Shown: one piece after another, positions 1-7,811 of the stretch
Position numbering within the stretch: position 1 is the stretch's first letter
How the letters are laid out: every line of letters begins with the position of its first letter
Assembly: GCA_017391525.1 (NCBI GenBank)
Contig: JAFOYE010000020.1
Location: forward strand, 1-64,000
Reading direction: 5' to 3'
Source of the DNA: Paludibacteraceae bacterium
Lineage (GTDB): Bacteria; Bacteroidota; Bacteroidia; Bacteroidales; Paludibacteraceae
Length of the DNA: 64,000 nt
Made by a program: the position numbers and the translations under genes
Notes under the pieces: model-generated
Told to the model about the DNA's origin: nothing
Database searches by the model: none
Seen by the model: only the letters and a program-made list of their open reading frames with translations

Positions 1-1
1 A

Positions 2-1051
2 TCCGATTTAAATACCGTGCTAAATTGCGTATATCAACTATATGGTACGGATATAGACTATATATTCTTGGATGAAGTACAAGATGTAGAAGGATGGCAT
101 CTGTTTGTCAATCGCCTTTTGCGCCAAGGGATACATGTGTTTCTAACAGGTAGCAATGCCAAACTATTAAGTAGCGAACTAGCTACACACCTTACTGGAC
201 GATACAATGAGATACGGTTGTTCCCATTTAGCTATATGGAATTTTGCCTAGCTGAGAACGTATCATTAGATAGTATAACTACGCAGGCAGATGCAGCACG
301 TAAAAGTGCTTTAACCCGATACCTTAATGATGGTGGTATGCCCGAGTTGCACTATATCAAACGCCCACAAAATCGTCGTACCTACATAGACGGACTAATA
401 GAAACGATCGTTGCAAAAGATATAGTTGGACGCTTTAAAATACACAACACAGAAGGACTTAGGCGTATTGCTCATCATTTGATTAACAACTCATGTCAAA
501 TAATCAATAACGATTCGCTCTTAGAGATAGCCAGTTTGAGTGCAGGTAAGACTGCTCAAAAATATGTATCGTATTTGTCGCAAGCCTTTTTGATACACAA
601 GTTGCAGCAATTCTCTTTCAAAAGCAGACAACGAATCACCAATGAAAAAGCCTACGTGATAGATACGGGCTTTATTGCTAACCGAGAGAATGCATTATTA
701 GGAGAGAATGTTGGTTGGCGTTTAGAAAATATTGTAATGATAGAACTTTTGCGTAGGTATCATTCTGCTGCTGATGACATTTATTATTACAAGCCATCTG
801 CTCGTCAAAAAGAAGTGGATTTTGTAGTTTGTCGTCAGGGAGTAGTGATCGAACTCATTCAAGTGGCATACACCATAGCAGATAGCAAAACCTTTAAACG
901 CGAAACAGATGCTCTGTTAAATGCCGCTAAAAAATTAAATTGTACTAATCTCACTTTGATAACTACCGACGAGAACCAAGAGATACAGATCGGTGATTTA
1001 ACTATTCATCATTGTTCTGCTATTGATTGGTTGCTGAACGCTGCGCTATAG
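2..1051 (+). CDS. AAA+ ATPase with DUF4143 domain, 5' end missing
   Basis: The reading frame is open to the left edge, so the start and Walker A motif lie outside the window; a GTG at 17 is internal. What remains shows a Walker B strand (YIFLDEVQDVEGW), a sensor-like LTGSNAKLL, and a C-terminal DUF4143 region with VIDTGF, a helix with ENIVMIELLRRY and the nuclease-fold-like KEVDFVV. Members of this family are common, often horizontally moved, single-gene ATPases of unknown role; some resemble AAA_14 proteins. The last codons and the TAG stop run into a small palindromic repeat. Family call is secure; function is not known. Confidence 0.85.
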   Translation, partial: SDLNTVLNCVYQLYGTDIDYIFLDEVQDVEGWHLFVNRLLRQGIHVFLTGSNAKLLSSELATHLTGRYNEIRLFPFSYMEFCLAENVSLDSITTQADAARKSALTRYLNDGGMPELHYIKRPQNRRTYIDGLIETIVAKDIVGRFKIHNTEGLRRIAHHLINNSCQIINNDSLLEIASLSAGKTAQKYVSYLSQAFLIHKLQQFSFKSRQRITNEKAYVIDTGFIANRENALLGENVGWRLENIVMIELLRRYHSAADDIYYYKPSARQKEVDFVVCRQGVVIELIQVAYTIADSKTFKRETDALLNAAKKLNCTNLTLITTDENQEIQIGDLTIHHCSAIDWLLNAAL

Positions 1052-1098
1052 GACGCCTCTTTGAGGCTGTAGGTTATAGGCGGAGCCGCTATAGGTGA
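1046..1098. repeat. palindromic repeat array, CTATAG-linker type
   Basis: Short palindromes (cctctttgagg at 1057-1067; ggcggagccg) are joined by TATAGG linkers. The array supplies the TAG stop of the ATPase gene before it. The same linker and a GGACGC core recur at 2866-2918 and 3401-3441. Confidence 0.6.
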
Positions 1099-1145
1099 TA
1101 AGGCGAAAGAAGAACTCGAATGATATTTTAGATAATAAACAAACA

Positions 1146-1171
1146 AAAGGCGGGGATTATTACCCGCCTTT
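1146..1171. terminator. bidirectional terminator-like hairpin
   Basis: A 9-bp stem (aaaggcggg, 1146-1154, with cccgccttt, 1163-1171) with A/T-rich flanks lies between the convergent ATPase gene and the 60-aa gene. Confidence 0.65.
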
Positions 1172-1252
1172 CATGTGTTTGGAGATGAAGTAGCCTCGGC
1201 TTTTCCTCGGCTAGTGGTATCGGAGTGGTAACGAGAAAGACAAGGGAAGCAA

Positions 1253-1435
1253 TCAATGCTTCCCTGCGTACTTCTTGGCGAACGCCTCACGGGCTCGTTT
1301 TTGTGCTTCAGTAGGCGGCTTTTCACGCTTTGGACGGCGTTGAACCACCACCTTACCATACTGTACACGAGCATAGTGCTCTTTGGTTAAATTTCCACGA
1401 AGGCTTTCAATAGGATAATTTAATTCTGCAATCAT
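1253..1435 (-). CDS. small basic hypothetical protein (60 aa)
   Basis: I take the ATG at 1435 as start, giving 60 aa beginning MIAELNYPIES. A longer reading from a GTG at 1543 would have to translate a large hairpin (1468-1533) and overlap the DUF3987 gene, so it is unlikely. The C-terminal half is strongly basic (KREKPPTEAQKRAREAFAKK), which would suit nucleic-acid binding. It follows the DUF3987 gene on the same strand and probably shares its transcript. The TGA stop sits inside a second hairpin (about 1244-1265), which may end the transcript. Not recognised as a named family. Confidence 0.6.
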   Translation of the reverse strand: MIAELNYPIESLRGNLTKEHYARVQYGKVVVQRRPKREKPPTEAQKRAREAFAKKYAGKH

Positions 1436-1467
1436 AGTTTTAGGGTTTTTAGAGGTGAATTTAAGGG

Positions 1468-1533
1468 CGAGGTTATTGAGGTTTTCGAGAATATTGAGGT
1501 TTTGACAAAACCTTGAAAACCTCAATAACCTCG
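1468..1533 (-). promoter_or_regulatory. nested perfect hairpin between DUF3987 gene and 60-aa gene
   Basis: A perfect 19-bp inverted repeat (1468-1486 with 1515-1533) encloses a second perfect 7-bp hairpin (aggtttt 1497-1503, aaaacct 1507-1513). It separates two co-directional genes, so it could act as an attenuator, processing site or protein-binding site. Confidence 0.6.
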
Positions 1534-1542
1534 ATTTTCTCA

Positions 1543-2823
1543 CTATGCAATTTGCTGTGGTGATTTACGATAAATTCCGTGTAAAACATGTTGTAAATCA
1601 CTTGATTGTACGAACTTAGACAACCACCTGTCTAAGGACTTTAATCCAATTCCAAGGACTTCCGCCTGCTTCACGGCGTCTTGCTTGGTGAAGTCCGCAG
1701 GAAGCATCTCAAAGAATTGTTTTTGGATCAAAGTATGACCGATTTCGCCAGGAGCGGCGTCCTTGCTCTCGGGCAACATCTGGAACATCATCGCAGAATG
1801 CATCAGCAACTTGTGACCGATCAAAAGCATCGTCTCAAAGTCCTCCTCCGAACATACCATGCGCTCTGGCAGCGGTTGACTCATGTCCAATCTTAGTCCT
1901 GTGAGAATCATACCTATGCGCTTCATAATCACTGGCATGCGCTTGAGGATAGAATCAAACTCATTGCCAAAAGCATGACGTTGCGTCTCATACATCGCTC
2001 GGAACATACGCGTAATAGTCTTACGCTGTGCGTCCGTCAAATAGAAGTAGCAACTATGCTTTGCTTCTCTCATCCAACCATAACGCTTACTCAGTTCGCG
2101 ACCTAACTGCTCGTACAAGGCAATCTCTTGAGGCACAGCATCATCTGCTTCATCAAGCCAAACACGATCATCAAAGTCTTGCGTCTGCTTGACTACATAA
2201 CAAGCAAAGCGGCTCATCAAACCGTTTTCTCGGCTCCTAATCAATGGCTTAAGCTGATTGTACGTACCTGAGATTAAGACAGCAAAGTGTGGGTCAGGAA
2301 TCTCGATGAGCTCTTCTTGATTCTTGCGAAGCTTGCTGATGGTCTCATGCTCAAACATACAACGAAGTACATTGGAGAAACCGCCTGTCGTGCTGCCAAG
2401 GGCTTTGCTCTGGGTGTCAATCTCCGTGGCCATCATGATACCTCGTCCCTTGAGCATTTTTAGATAGCTCATCAGGGCAGCAGAGGAGGTATTGGCGGGC
2501 AGGAAGATAAACTCACCATGCTCATTCTCAATACCTTTCAGCAATTGTTTGGCGTAGTTCATGATGCCTTTGCCCGAGGCGGCAGGGGCGAGCACCATGG
2601 TCATGAGTTCGGGTCCATAGACGTGGTGAGGAAAGCCGTGATACATACGCATGGCGGGTAGCGCGTAGGCGTAATTGGTTAATAACGAAAGCAATAGCAT
2701 GTCGCGCATCTCGCCCTCAGGGGCAATGCTAATAGCTTTCTCGACTTGCCAAGGGAGTTGACCTTGACGCAAATGGGTGGTGATGAGGGTGTCTGCACCC
2801 TCGGAAGAAAGGATTTGTTTCAT
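1543..2823 (-). CDS. DUF3987 family ATPase/primase-helicase-like protein
   Basis: The 426-aa protein has the features of DUF3987: a Walker A-like loop (APAASGKGI, about residues 78-86), an acidic strand MMATEIDT, and the arginine-rich segment LIRSRENGLMSRFACY typical of helicase/primase-related ATPases of mobile elements. In Bacteroidota, such proteins often carry a VirE N-terminal domain and sit in small phage- or plasmid-like modules; here the VirE part is absent and only a 60-aa basic protein follows. Start ATG at 2823. A 330-nt leader with two copies of a 23-bp repeat precedes it. DUF3987 assignment is good; its substrate is unknown. Confidence 0.75.
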   Translation of the reverse strand: MKQILSSEGADTLITTHLRQGQLPWQVEKAISIAPEGEMRDMLLLSLLTNYAYALPAMRMYHGFPHHVYGPELMTMVLAPAASGKGIMNYAKQLLKGIENEHGEFIFLPANTSSAALMSYLKMLKGRGIMMATEIDTQSKALGSTTGGFSNVLRCMFEHETISKLRKNQEELIEIPDPHFAVLISGTYNQLKPLIRSRENGLMSRFACYVVKQTQDFDDRVWLDEADDAVPQEIALYEQLGRELSKRYGWMREAKHSCYFYLTDAQRKTITRMFRAMYETQRHAFGNEFDSILKRMPVIMKRIGMILTGLRLDMSQPLPERMVCSEEDFETMLLIGHKLLMHSAMMFQMLPESKDAAPGEIGHTLIQKQFFEMLPADFTKQDAVKQAEVLGIGLKSLDRWLSKFVQSSDLQHVLHGIYRKSPQQIA

Positions 2824-2865
2824 GGTTAAAATTTAGTTAATAGTTAATAAATAATTAGTTAATAT

Positions 2866-2918
2866 CTCGCCTATAGCCTATAGCTCGCTTGCGAGCGTCC
2901 TATAGCGAAGCGTCCTCT
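2866..2918. repeat. palindromic repeat array, CTATAG-linker type
   Basis: Contains gctcgcttgcgagc (perfect palindromic arms) and gcgaagcg cores separated by CCTATAG linkers. Part of the leader region of the DUF3987 gene. Confidence 0.6.
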
Positions 2919-2953
2919 AAACAGTACCTCTCAATAGGTACCCTAGAGTTAAA

Positions 2954-2976
2954 TCTCACCCCTATTATACCGAAAA
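2954..2976 (-). repeat. 23-bp direct repeat, copy 1, in DUF3987 leader
   Basis: Identical over 23 bp to 3093-3115. On the minus (mRNA) strand it reads TTTTCGG, TATAAT, then AGGGGTGAGA. Both copies lie downstream of the -7 element at 3162-3169, so they would be in the transcript or act as operators. Confidence 0.65.
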
Positions 2977-3092
2977 ATCTAAAAATGTTAAGCCCTACAC
3001 TATAATTATACAAAAAAAAGTGAATTTCCAAATAGTATGTGAATGACTTTGTTGGTTGCTGTGTAAGACTTTGTTAAGCACATAGCAATCGC

Positions 3093-3115
3093 TCTCACCC
3101 CTATTATACCGAAAA
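3093..3115 (-). repeat. 23-bp direct repeat, copy 2, in DUF3987 leader
   Basis: Perfect second copy, 139 bp from the first. Between the copies, the 9-mer aacaaagtc (minus strand) also occurs twice, and there is an imperfect hairpin around 3059-3090 (ttgctgtgt with acatagcaa). Confidence 0.65.
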
Positions 3116-3161
3116 TCGAAAAAAAGTGCGCCTATTTTTTGCATTTTTTTGATTTACGCTG

Positions 3162-3169
3162 CAAAGATA
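3162..3169 (-). promoter_or_regulatory. -7 element, probable promoter of DUF3987 gene
   Basis: Minus-strand TATCTTTG fits the Bacteroidota -7 consensus TAnnTTTG. No good -33 element is seen 20 bp upstream, so this promoter may need an activator. Confidence 0.45.
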
Positions 3170-3339
3170 AGTATAAAATCAACTTTTTGTTGGCGATTTT
3201 CGCCAATAATTCATTATATAAAATCAAACACTCTATATTGCGCAATGTTGTTGAAAAAATCGTTCGAAGCGTAAGCTGAGATAAGAAACAAGTTGTTGCT
3301 GTTGTTGATTAAAATATTTGGTTATTACAAAGTATTAAA

Positions 3340-3383
3340 AAAAAGAAAACAAGTCGCTAGGTGCAATGCACAAAGCGACTTGT
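3340..3383 (-). terminator. terminator of serS
   Basis: Stem acaagtcgct/agcgacttgt (3349-3358 with 3373-3382), with an inner gtgc/gcac stem, followed on the minus strand by a run of T (complement of 3335-3345). Confidence 0.8.
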
Positions 3384-3400
3384 TATTAGTTATAATCTAT

Positions 3401-3441
3401 AGCCCGAAGGGCGTCCTATAGCTCGCTCTGCGAGCGTCCTA
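3401..3441. repeat. palindromic repeat array at the serS stop codon
   Basis: Palindromes gcccgaagggc and gctcgctctgcgagc with CTATAG linkers. The serS stop TAG is the first triplet of the minus-strand repeat TAGGACGCTCGC. Confidence 0.65.
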
Positions 3442-4791
3442 CTTAATCACCTCACAACCCATATATGGTTGAAGTGCCTTAGGGATGAGAATGCCTTCAG
3501 GTGTTTGGTTATTCTCCAAGAGGGCTGCCACGATACGTGGGAGAGCCAAAGCGGAGCCATTAAGGGTGTGCGCTAAGGTCACTTTCTTATCCTCTGCGCG
3601 GCGATAGCGGCAGTGGAGACGGTTGGCTTGGTAGGTATCGAAGTTAGAAGTAGAAGATACCTCCAACCAGCGGTGTTGTGCCTCAGAGTATACCTCAAAG
3701 TCGTAGCACAGAGCGGCTGTGAATGACATATCGCCACCGCTGAGGCGGAGAATACGATATGGGAGTTCGAGTTTTTGGAGCAATCCCTCTACGTGCTCTA
3801 GCATCTCCTTGTGGCTGGCATCAGAGTGCTCAGGGGTGTCAATACGTACGATCTCTACCTTGCTAAACTCGTGTAGACGGTTGAGACCACGTACATCCTT
3901 GCCATAAGATCCTGCTTCACGACGGAAACATTGGGTATATGCACAGTTCTTGATAGGCAATTGCGCCTCATCAAGGATCACATCGCGGTAGATATTGGTC
4001 ACAGGTACCTCAGCGGTTGGGATGAGATAGAGGTTGTCGAGTTGGCAGTGATACATCTGTCCCTCTTTGTCTGGCAATTGTCCGGTGCCATAACCGCTAG
4101 CCTCGTTTACTACGGTAGGAGGCATGATCTCAGTGTAACCTGCAGCATTAGCTTCTGCAAGGAAGAAATTAATCAACGCGCGTTGTAGGCGTGCGCCTAA
4201 TCCTACATATACAGGGAAACCTGCGCCTGAGATCTTCACGCCGAGGTCGAAATCGATGAGGTTATATTTCTTCGCCAATTCCCAGTGTGGGAGTTTGTCG
4301 TTGTTTGCTAGTTGTTCGTCGGTAGCGTTATCCCAATCGCGGATAGCGATGGTGCCGTCAGCCGCAAGCTTGTCGATCATTGGTTGGTTAGGCCAGTTGC
4401 CTATTTTCACGACGAGGTTATCCTCTGCGCTACCGCCCTCTGGTACGAGGTCATAAGGTACGTTAGGGATAGTAAGTAGAAGAGCAGTGAGTGCCTCTTC
4501 GGCCTTAGCCATCTCCGCATCGAGCACCGGAATCGATTGTTTGAGTGCACCTGTTTGTGCTTTAGCAGCTTCTGCTTCTTCTTTCTTGCCTTGCGCCATG
4601 AGTGCGCCGATAGACTTAGAGATGCGGTTCATCTCTGCAGAAGCGTTGTCTTTCTTTTGTTGAGCCGCTTTGCGCTCGGTATCGAGTGCAATGACTTGCT
4701 CAATGGTCTCCGCTGCATTAGCGAAGTGTTTTTTCTCCAAGCCAGCAATGATGGCTGCCTTGTTGTCGTATATTTGCTTGAGTGTTAACAT
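3439..4791 (-). CDS. serS: seryl-tRNA synthetase
   Basis: Charges tRNA-Ser (and tRNA-Sec where present) with serine in the cytoplasm. The 450-aa protein has the N-terminal helical coiled-coil arm (residues about 1-110) that grips the tRNA, then the class II catalytic core: TAEVPVTN (about 259-266), motif 2 CFRREAGSYGKD (about 287-298) and motif 3 NGSALALPR (about 410-418). Length is slightly above the usual 420-430. It has its own terminator. It is separated from rpmA by a terminator and a repeat array, so it probably has its own promoter, which I could not identify with confidence. Confidence 0.97.
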   Translation of the reverse strand: MLTLKQIYDNKAAIIAGLEKKHFANAAETIEQVIALDTERKAAQQKKDNASAEMNRISKSIGALMAQGKKEEAEAAKAQTGALKQSIPVLDAEMAKAEEALTALLLTIPNVPYDLVPEGGSAEDNLVVKIGNWPNQPMIDKLAADGTIAIRDWDNATDEQLANNDKLPHWELAKKYNLIDFDLGVKISGAGFPVYVGLGARLQRALINFFLAEANAAGYTEIMPPTVVNEASGYGTGQLPDKEGQMYHCQLDNLYLIPTAEVPVTNIYRDVILDEAQLPIKNCAYTQCFRREAGSYGKDVRGLNRLHEFSKVEIVRIDTPEHSDASHKEMLEHVEGLLQKLELPYRILRLSGGDMSFTAALCYDFEVYSEAQHRWLEVSSTSNFDTYQANRLHCRYRRAEDKKVTLAHTLNGSALALPRIVAALLENNQTPEGILIPKALQPYMGCEVIK

Positions 4792-4802
4792 ACAAAAGTA
4801 TT

Positions 4803-4866
4803 GTTCAGCGCCCGTAACCGGGCTGTTCAGCGCGGCTAAGCCGCTGTTCAGGATTGTTCAGAGTTG
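4803..4866. repeat. palindromic repeat array, GTTCAG-linker type
   Basis: Two palindromes (gcccgtaaccgggc and gcggctaagccgc) joined by TGTTCAG linkers, just upstream of serS and after the rpmA terminator. Confidence 0.6.
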
Positions 4867-4870
4867 TAAT

Positions 4871-4919
4871 AAAAAACAAATTTCTCCTGCCAACTGCCGA
4901 GGCAATCGGTAGGAGAAAC
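4871..4919 (-). terminator. terminator of rplU-rpmA
   Basis: Stem tttctcctgcc (4881-4891) with ggtaggagaaa (4908-4918) and an inner tgcc/ggca pairing; minus-strand T-run (complement of 4871-4880) follows. Confidence 0.75.
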
Positions 4920-4963
4920 TTATTTGCCATTCCTCTTGCCGAGACTATGGGTGTTATCCCTAA

Positions 4964-5227
4964 TTATGCCTCTGCGATAGGTTGGATAGATACGTAAGAC
5001 TTGTTGTTACGTTTCTTTTGGAAAGTAACGATACCATCGGTCAACGCAAAGAGAGTGTGGTCGCTACCCATACCCATGTTCTCACCTGGGTTGTGTACAG
5101 TACCACGTTGGCGTACTACGATGTTACCTGCTTTAGCGAATTGTCCACCAAAGATTTTGATACCTAAGCGTTTGCTTTCTGATTCGCGGCCGTTCTTGGA
5201 ACTACCGACACCTTTCTTGTGTGCCAT
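4964..5227 (-). CDS. rpmA: 50S ribosomal protein L27
   Basis: Ribosomal protein near the peptidyl-transferase centre. The 87-aa sequence starts [20 protein letters not shown] and carries the family's RGT and [11 protein letters not shown] segments. No N-terminal extension of the kind cleaved in Firmicutes is present. It lies 35 bp downstream of rplU in the usual L21-L27 operon. Confidence 0.97.
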   Translation of the reverse strand: MAHKKGVGSSKNGRESESKRLGIKIFGGQFAKAGNIVVRQRGTVHNPGENMGMGSDHTLFALTDGIVTFQKKRNNKSYVSIQPIAEA

Positions 5228-5262
5228 ACTTCTTTAAAACTTGGTTTTTTAAGGGTTACACA

Positions 5263-5580
5263 TTAAGCCAACACGATCTCTTTAACTACGAGATTGGTCA
5301 AATCTTGACGATGGCCGTTCAACTTACGATAGCCTTTGCGACGTTTTTTGTGGAAAACGAGAACTTTCTCACCACGGCACTCGTTGTCGAGTACTTCGCA
5401 AACTACTTTAGCGCCCTCTACAACTGGAGCACCTACTTTTACCTCACCGTTGTTGTCAACGAGGAGCACTTTCTCAAATGTTACCTCAGCGCCTTTCTCA
5501 GCGTCCATGCGGTGAACAAAGAGTTTTTTGCCAGCTTCCACACGGTATTGGAAACCTTGCATTTCTACAATTGCGTACAT
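5263..5580 (-). CDS. rplU: 50S ribosomal protein L21
   Basis: The 105-aa protein matches L21 throughout: [18 protein letters not shown] at the N-terminus and the basic [17 protein letters not shown] segment that contacts 23S rRNA. First gene of the rplU-rpmA operon, with a leader of roughly 220 nt that could hold an autoregulatory site but has been invaded by palindromic repeats. Confidence 0.97.
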   Translation of the reverse strand: MYAIVEMQGFQYRVEAGKKLFVHRMDAEKGAEVTFEKVLLVDNNGEVKVGAPVVEGAKVVCEVLDNECRGEKVLVFHKKRRKGYRKLNGHRQDLTNLVVKEIVLA

Positions 5581-5652
5581 TGTTTAAAATGTTTTAAATG
5601 ATTACATCGGCCGGGCGAGATACTAAGTCGTCGACGTTGGCATGCAGAGATC

Positions 5653-5749
5653 GTTCAGACGCCCATCGGGCTGTTCAAAAGTTCAGTCGCGTAAACGCTT
5701 GTTCAGTAGAACTCCTGAACCCCTAAACTTCTAAACTCCTAAACTTTCC
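5653..5749. repeat. palindromic repeat array inside the rplU leader
   Basis: Starts with gcccatcgggc, continues with GTTCAG linkers and a gcgtaaacgc core, then becomes tandem CTCCTGAAC/CTCCTAAAC. It lies between the rplU promoter and start codon, so it must be transcribed with rplU. Confidence 0.6.
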
Positions 5750-5806
5750 TGCATCATCCGTCCCCTTAGCAGCGCTACTTGGGAGCCCAAAACGCGAAAA
5801 AGCGTG

Positions 5807-5838
5807 CAAAGGTACAACAAAAAATGCACATACGCAAG
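5807..5838 (-). promoter_or_regulatory. promoter of rplU-rpmA
   Basis: Minus-strand -7 TACCTTTG (5807-5814) and -33 CTTG (5835-5838), 20 bp apart, match the Bacteroidota primary sigma factor consensus. Confidence 0.75.
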
Positions 5839-5970
5839 AAAAGTGAGAAAAAAAATTGAAAAAATAATAGATTTTAATCTATTTGTATTGATTTTATCGT
5901 ACTATGTGAGCTTGCTCATAATAGTATGATGAAAGCAAATACAATAAGGCGAAGACGATTTTTATATTTT

Positions 5971-6103
5971 TTTCGAACGCTCTGGAGTATGGTCTGCATT
6001 TTGCGACTATAGCTTCGAGGGGGGACCCGCAATTTATTGTGGGAGGTGCACTCGAAGTTACAACAACCCAGGTACTACTGTTTCGTTCAATGCAAGGACG
6101 AAA
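5971..6103 (+). ncRNA. candidate structured RNA (rod with nested stems)
   Basis: Nested pairings: tttcg 5971-5975 with cgaaa 6099-6103; tgcatt 5995-6000 with aatgca 6089-6094; cttcgag 6013-6019 with ctcgaag 6051-6057; cccgcaa 6026-6032 with ttgtggg 6037-6043. The innermost stem contains a G-U pair that works only if the plus strand is transcribed. Long internal loops between stems recall 6S RNA, but I cannot match it to a known family. An inverted repeat (5900-5926) lies just upstream. The region otherwise holds no protein gene. Confidence 0.35.
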
Positions 6104-6122
6104 TCCGCATAATTCTCAACCG

Positions 6123-6920
6123 CTACAACCCTTTGGCTACCGCTTCGTAGTATTTAGGGGATACAGGGATGGACTTTTGGTTTGGTACATCTAATTCAGC
6201 AGAGATCATTCCTTCTTTATCGCGACGCAGTACTTTGATGTGCTGAGGATTGATATAATAACTTCTTTGACAGCGCAATAAACCATGTTTCTGCATCAGT
6301 TCTTCGAGCGATTTCATGGACGCTCGCAAAGGATAATCCTTCACGCGTTCTCCCTCCATATAGCGTACATGTACATAGTTCTCGTCCGCTTCGACATAGA
6401 GGACCGCAGATGAAGCAATCATGAGTTTGAGTTTTTGGGTATTATCTACAAAACGCATGAGAGAATCGTCATAGACCTCTTTTTCTTTCTCTCCCACATA
6501 AGCAAAAGCTAAGTTAAGCACAACGTATGGGTATATAAGTGTGAGTAAAAGACCATATAAACAGTTGCCGACCATGTGAAAGTAGGCATACTCTCCGCGA
6601 TACATAAGCGTGATGTATAGAGCGACAAACATACTCATTATTGCCACCTCGCACAACTCCCATTGTATTATCTTGGACCAACTCATGCTCAGGGAGCGAT
6701 GTACAGCCAACAAGATAGCACGTGAGATAAGCACCACACCAAAGAGGATACACATGATGATGGTAGCGTTGAAACTGAGTGATGTGGTCTTCATTTCGAG
6801 GAGAGTGGCCCACATGGGTGGTTGGTAGATTAACACAAAACTCAGCCAAAACAAAGGCAAAGTAACCAGAAAACTCAGATTGCCGCGTAAAGCGGTCATA
6901 ATAGCTGGAAATTTATTCAT
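6123..6920 (-). CDS. membrane-anchored LytTR transcriptional regulator
   Basis: I choose the ATG at 6920 (265 aa, MNKFPAIM) over a TTG at 6947. The N-terminal half has about four membrane helices (residues about 15-32, 48-70, 85-105, 115-140). The C-terminal 100 residues form a LytTR DNA-binding domain (AVLYVEADENYVHVRY, then LLRCQRSYYINPQHI). There is no receiver domain. Such membrane LytTR proteins are common one-component regulators in Bacteroidota and usually control adjacent or own genes; no partner gene is obvious here. Target unknown. Confidence 0.85.
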   Translation of the reverse strand: MNKFPAIMTALRGNLSFLVTLPLFWLSFVLIYQPPMWATLLEMKTTSLSFNATIIMCILFGVVLISRAILLAVHRSLSMSWSKIIQWELCEVAIMSMFVALYITLMYRGEYAYFHMVGNCLYGLLLTLIYPYVVLNLAFAYVGEKEKEVYDDSLMRFVDNTQKLKLMIASSAVLYVEADENYVHVRYMEGERVKDYPLRASMKSLEELMQKHGLLRCQRSYYINPQHIKVLRRDKEGMISAELDVPNQKSIPVSPKYYEAVAKGL

Positions 6921-7038
6921 TTTTAGTCCTATTTTACGATGTGACAAATTTCTTAACAGGGGTATTTTGTCACAAATATGGTGATTTTATCCCTATATTT
7001 AAGTTTTCCACAAAAATCATGCCGTATAATCACAAAAG

Positions 7039-7070
7039 TTTGAAGAGCTAAAAAAATGGCAGTAATTTTG
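7039..7070 (+). promoter_or_regulatory. promoter of SGNH hydrolase gene
   Basis: -33 TTTG (7039-7042), 20-bp spacer, -7 TAATTTTG (7063-7070): a full Bacteroidota consensus promoter about 40 bp before the start codon. Confidence 0.8.
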
Positions 7071-7111
7071 CAGCGAAAATTTGAAACATCAACCGAATAA
7101 TAGCAAATATT

Positions 7112-7801
7112 ATGGAGAGAAACAAGATCATAGCACTAGGTGATTCTATTATCAAAGGTGTAATCCTAAACATAGAAGAAAGTGGCAAAATGCATTACGC
7201 ATTATCCGATCATAATATAGTAGACCAAGTAGCAGCTGGGTTACACCTGGAGGTAGTCAATTTGGGCAAAATGGGTTGCACCATTGAGTCAGGAGAAAAC
7301 ATCCTTGATCGTCATTTATCCAACATCCATGACGCCAAGTATGCGCTACTATGCTATGGTGGCAATGACAGCGACTATAATTGGCGTTCTATCGCATTGA
7401 GTCCTAGATGTGAGCACTATCCTAAGACCCCTATTACATTGTTTGAGAAAACATATAGACGCATCATAGACAAAGTGCGTCAAGCCGGTCTCATACCATT
7501 AGTAATGTCCTTACCTCCCATGGACGCTGATAAATACTATCAGTTCCTCACAGGTGTATTTTCAGACGAGGAGAAGCGTAATATCTCTCGCTGGCTCAAG
7601 GGTGGTTCGGATGCCATTTATGCTGGTCACGAATTGTATAATGATGCCGTTAAGCGTGTAGCATCCGCAGCTGATGTGCAGATGATAGATGTGTCTAACG
7701 CTTTTCATGACACCCAGAAGTATCTGTGTGTAGATGGTATTCATCCCAATAAAGCCGGGCAAGAAAAGATAGCTAAAACTATCGCCAGAGCCATCGTATA
7801 A
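7112..7801 (+). CDS. SGNH/GDSL-type hydrolase
   Basis: Probable esterase or deacetylase of the SGNH fold. The 229-aa protein shows block I ALGDSIIKG (residues 8-16, nucleophile Ser in GDS), block III GGND (about 83-86) and block V DGIHPNKAG (about 208-216) with the catalytic Asp and His. No signal peptide, so it should be cytoplasmic. It has its own promoter and ends 11 bp from the convergent CapA gene. Substrate cannot be told from sequence. Confidence 0.9.
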   Translation: MERNKIIALGDSIIKGVILNIEESGKMHYALSDHNIVDQVAAGLHLEVVNLGKMGCTIESGENILDRHLSNIHDAKYALLCYGGNDSDYNWRSIALSPRCEHYPKTPITLFEKTYRRIIDKVRQAGLIPLVMSLPPMDADKYYQFLTGVFSDEEKRNISRWLKGGSDAIYAGHELYNDAVKRVASAADVQMIDVSNAFHDTQKYLCVDGIHPNKAGQEKIAKTIARAIV

Positions 7802-7811
7802 CCGAGGTTCC

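Noticed and set aside
1171..1374. Second small gene beside the 60-aa gene
   Set aside because: Overlaps terminator and the better-supported gene in another frame.
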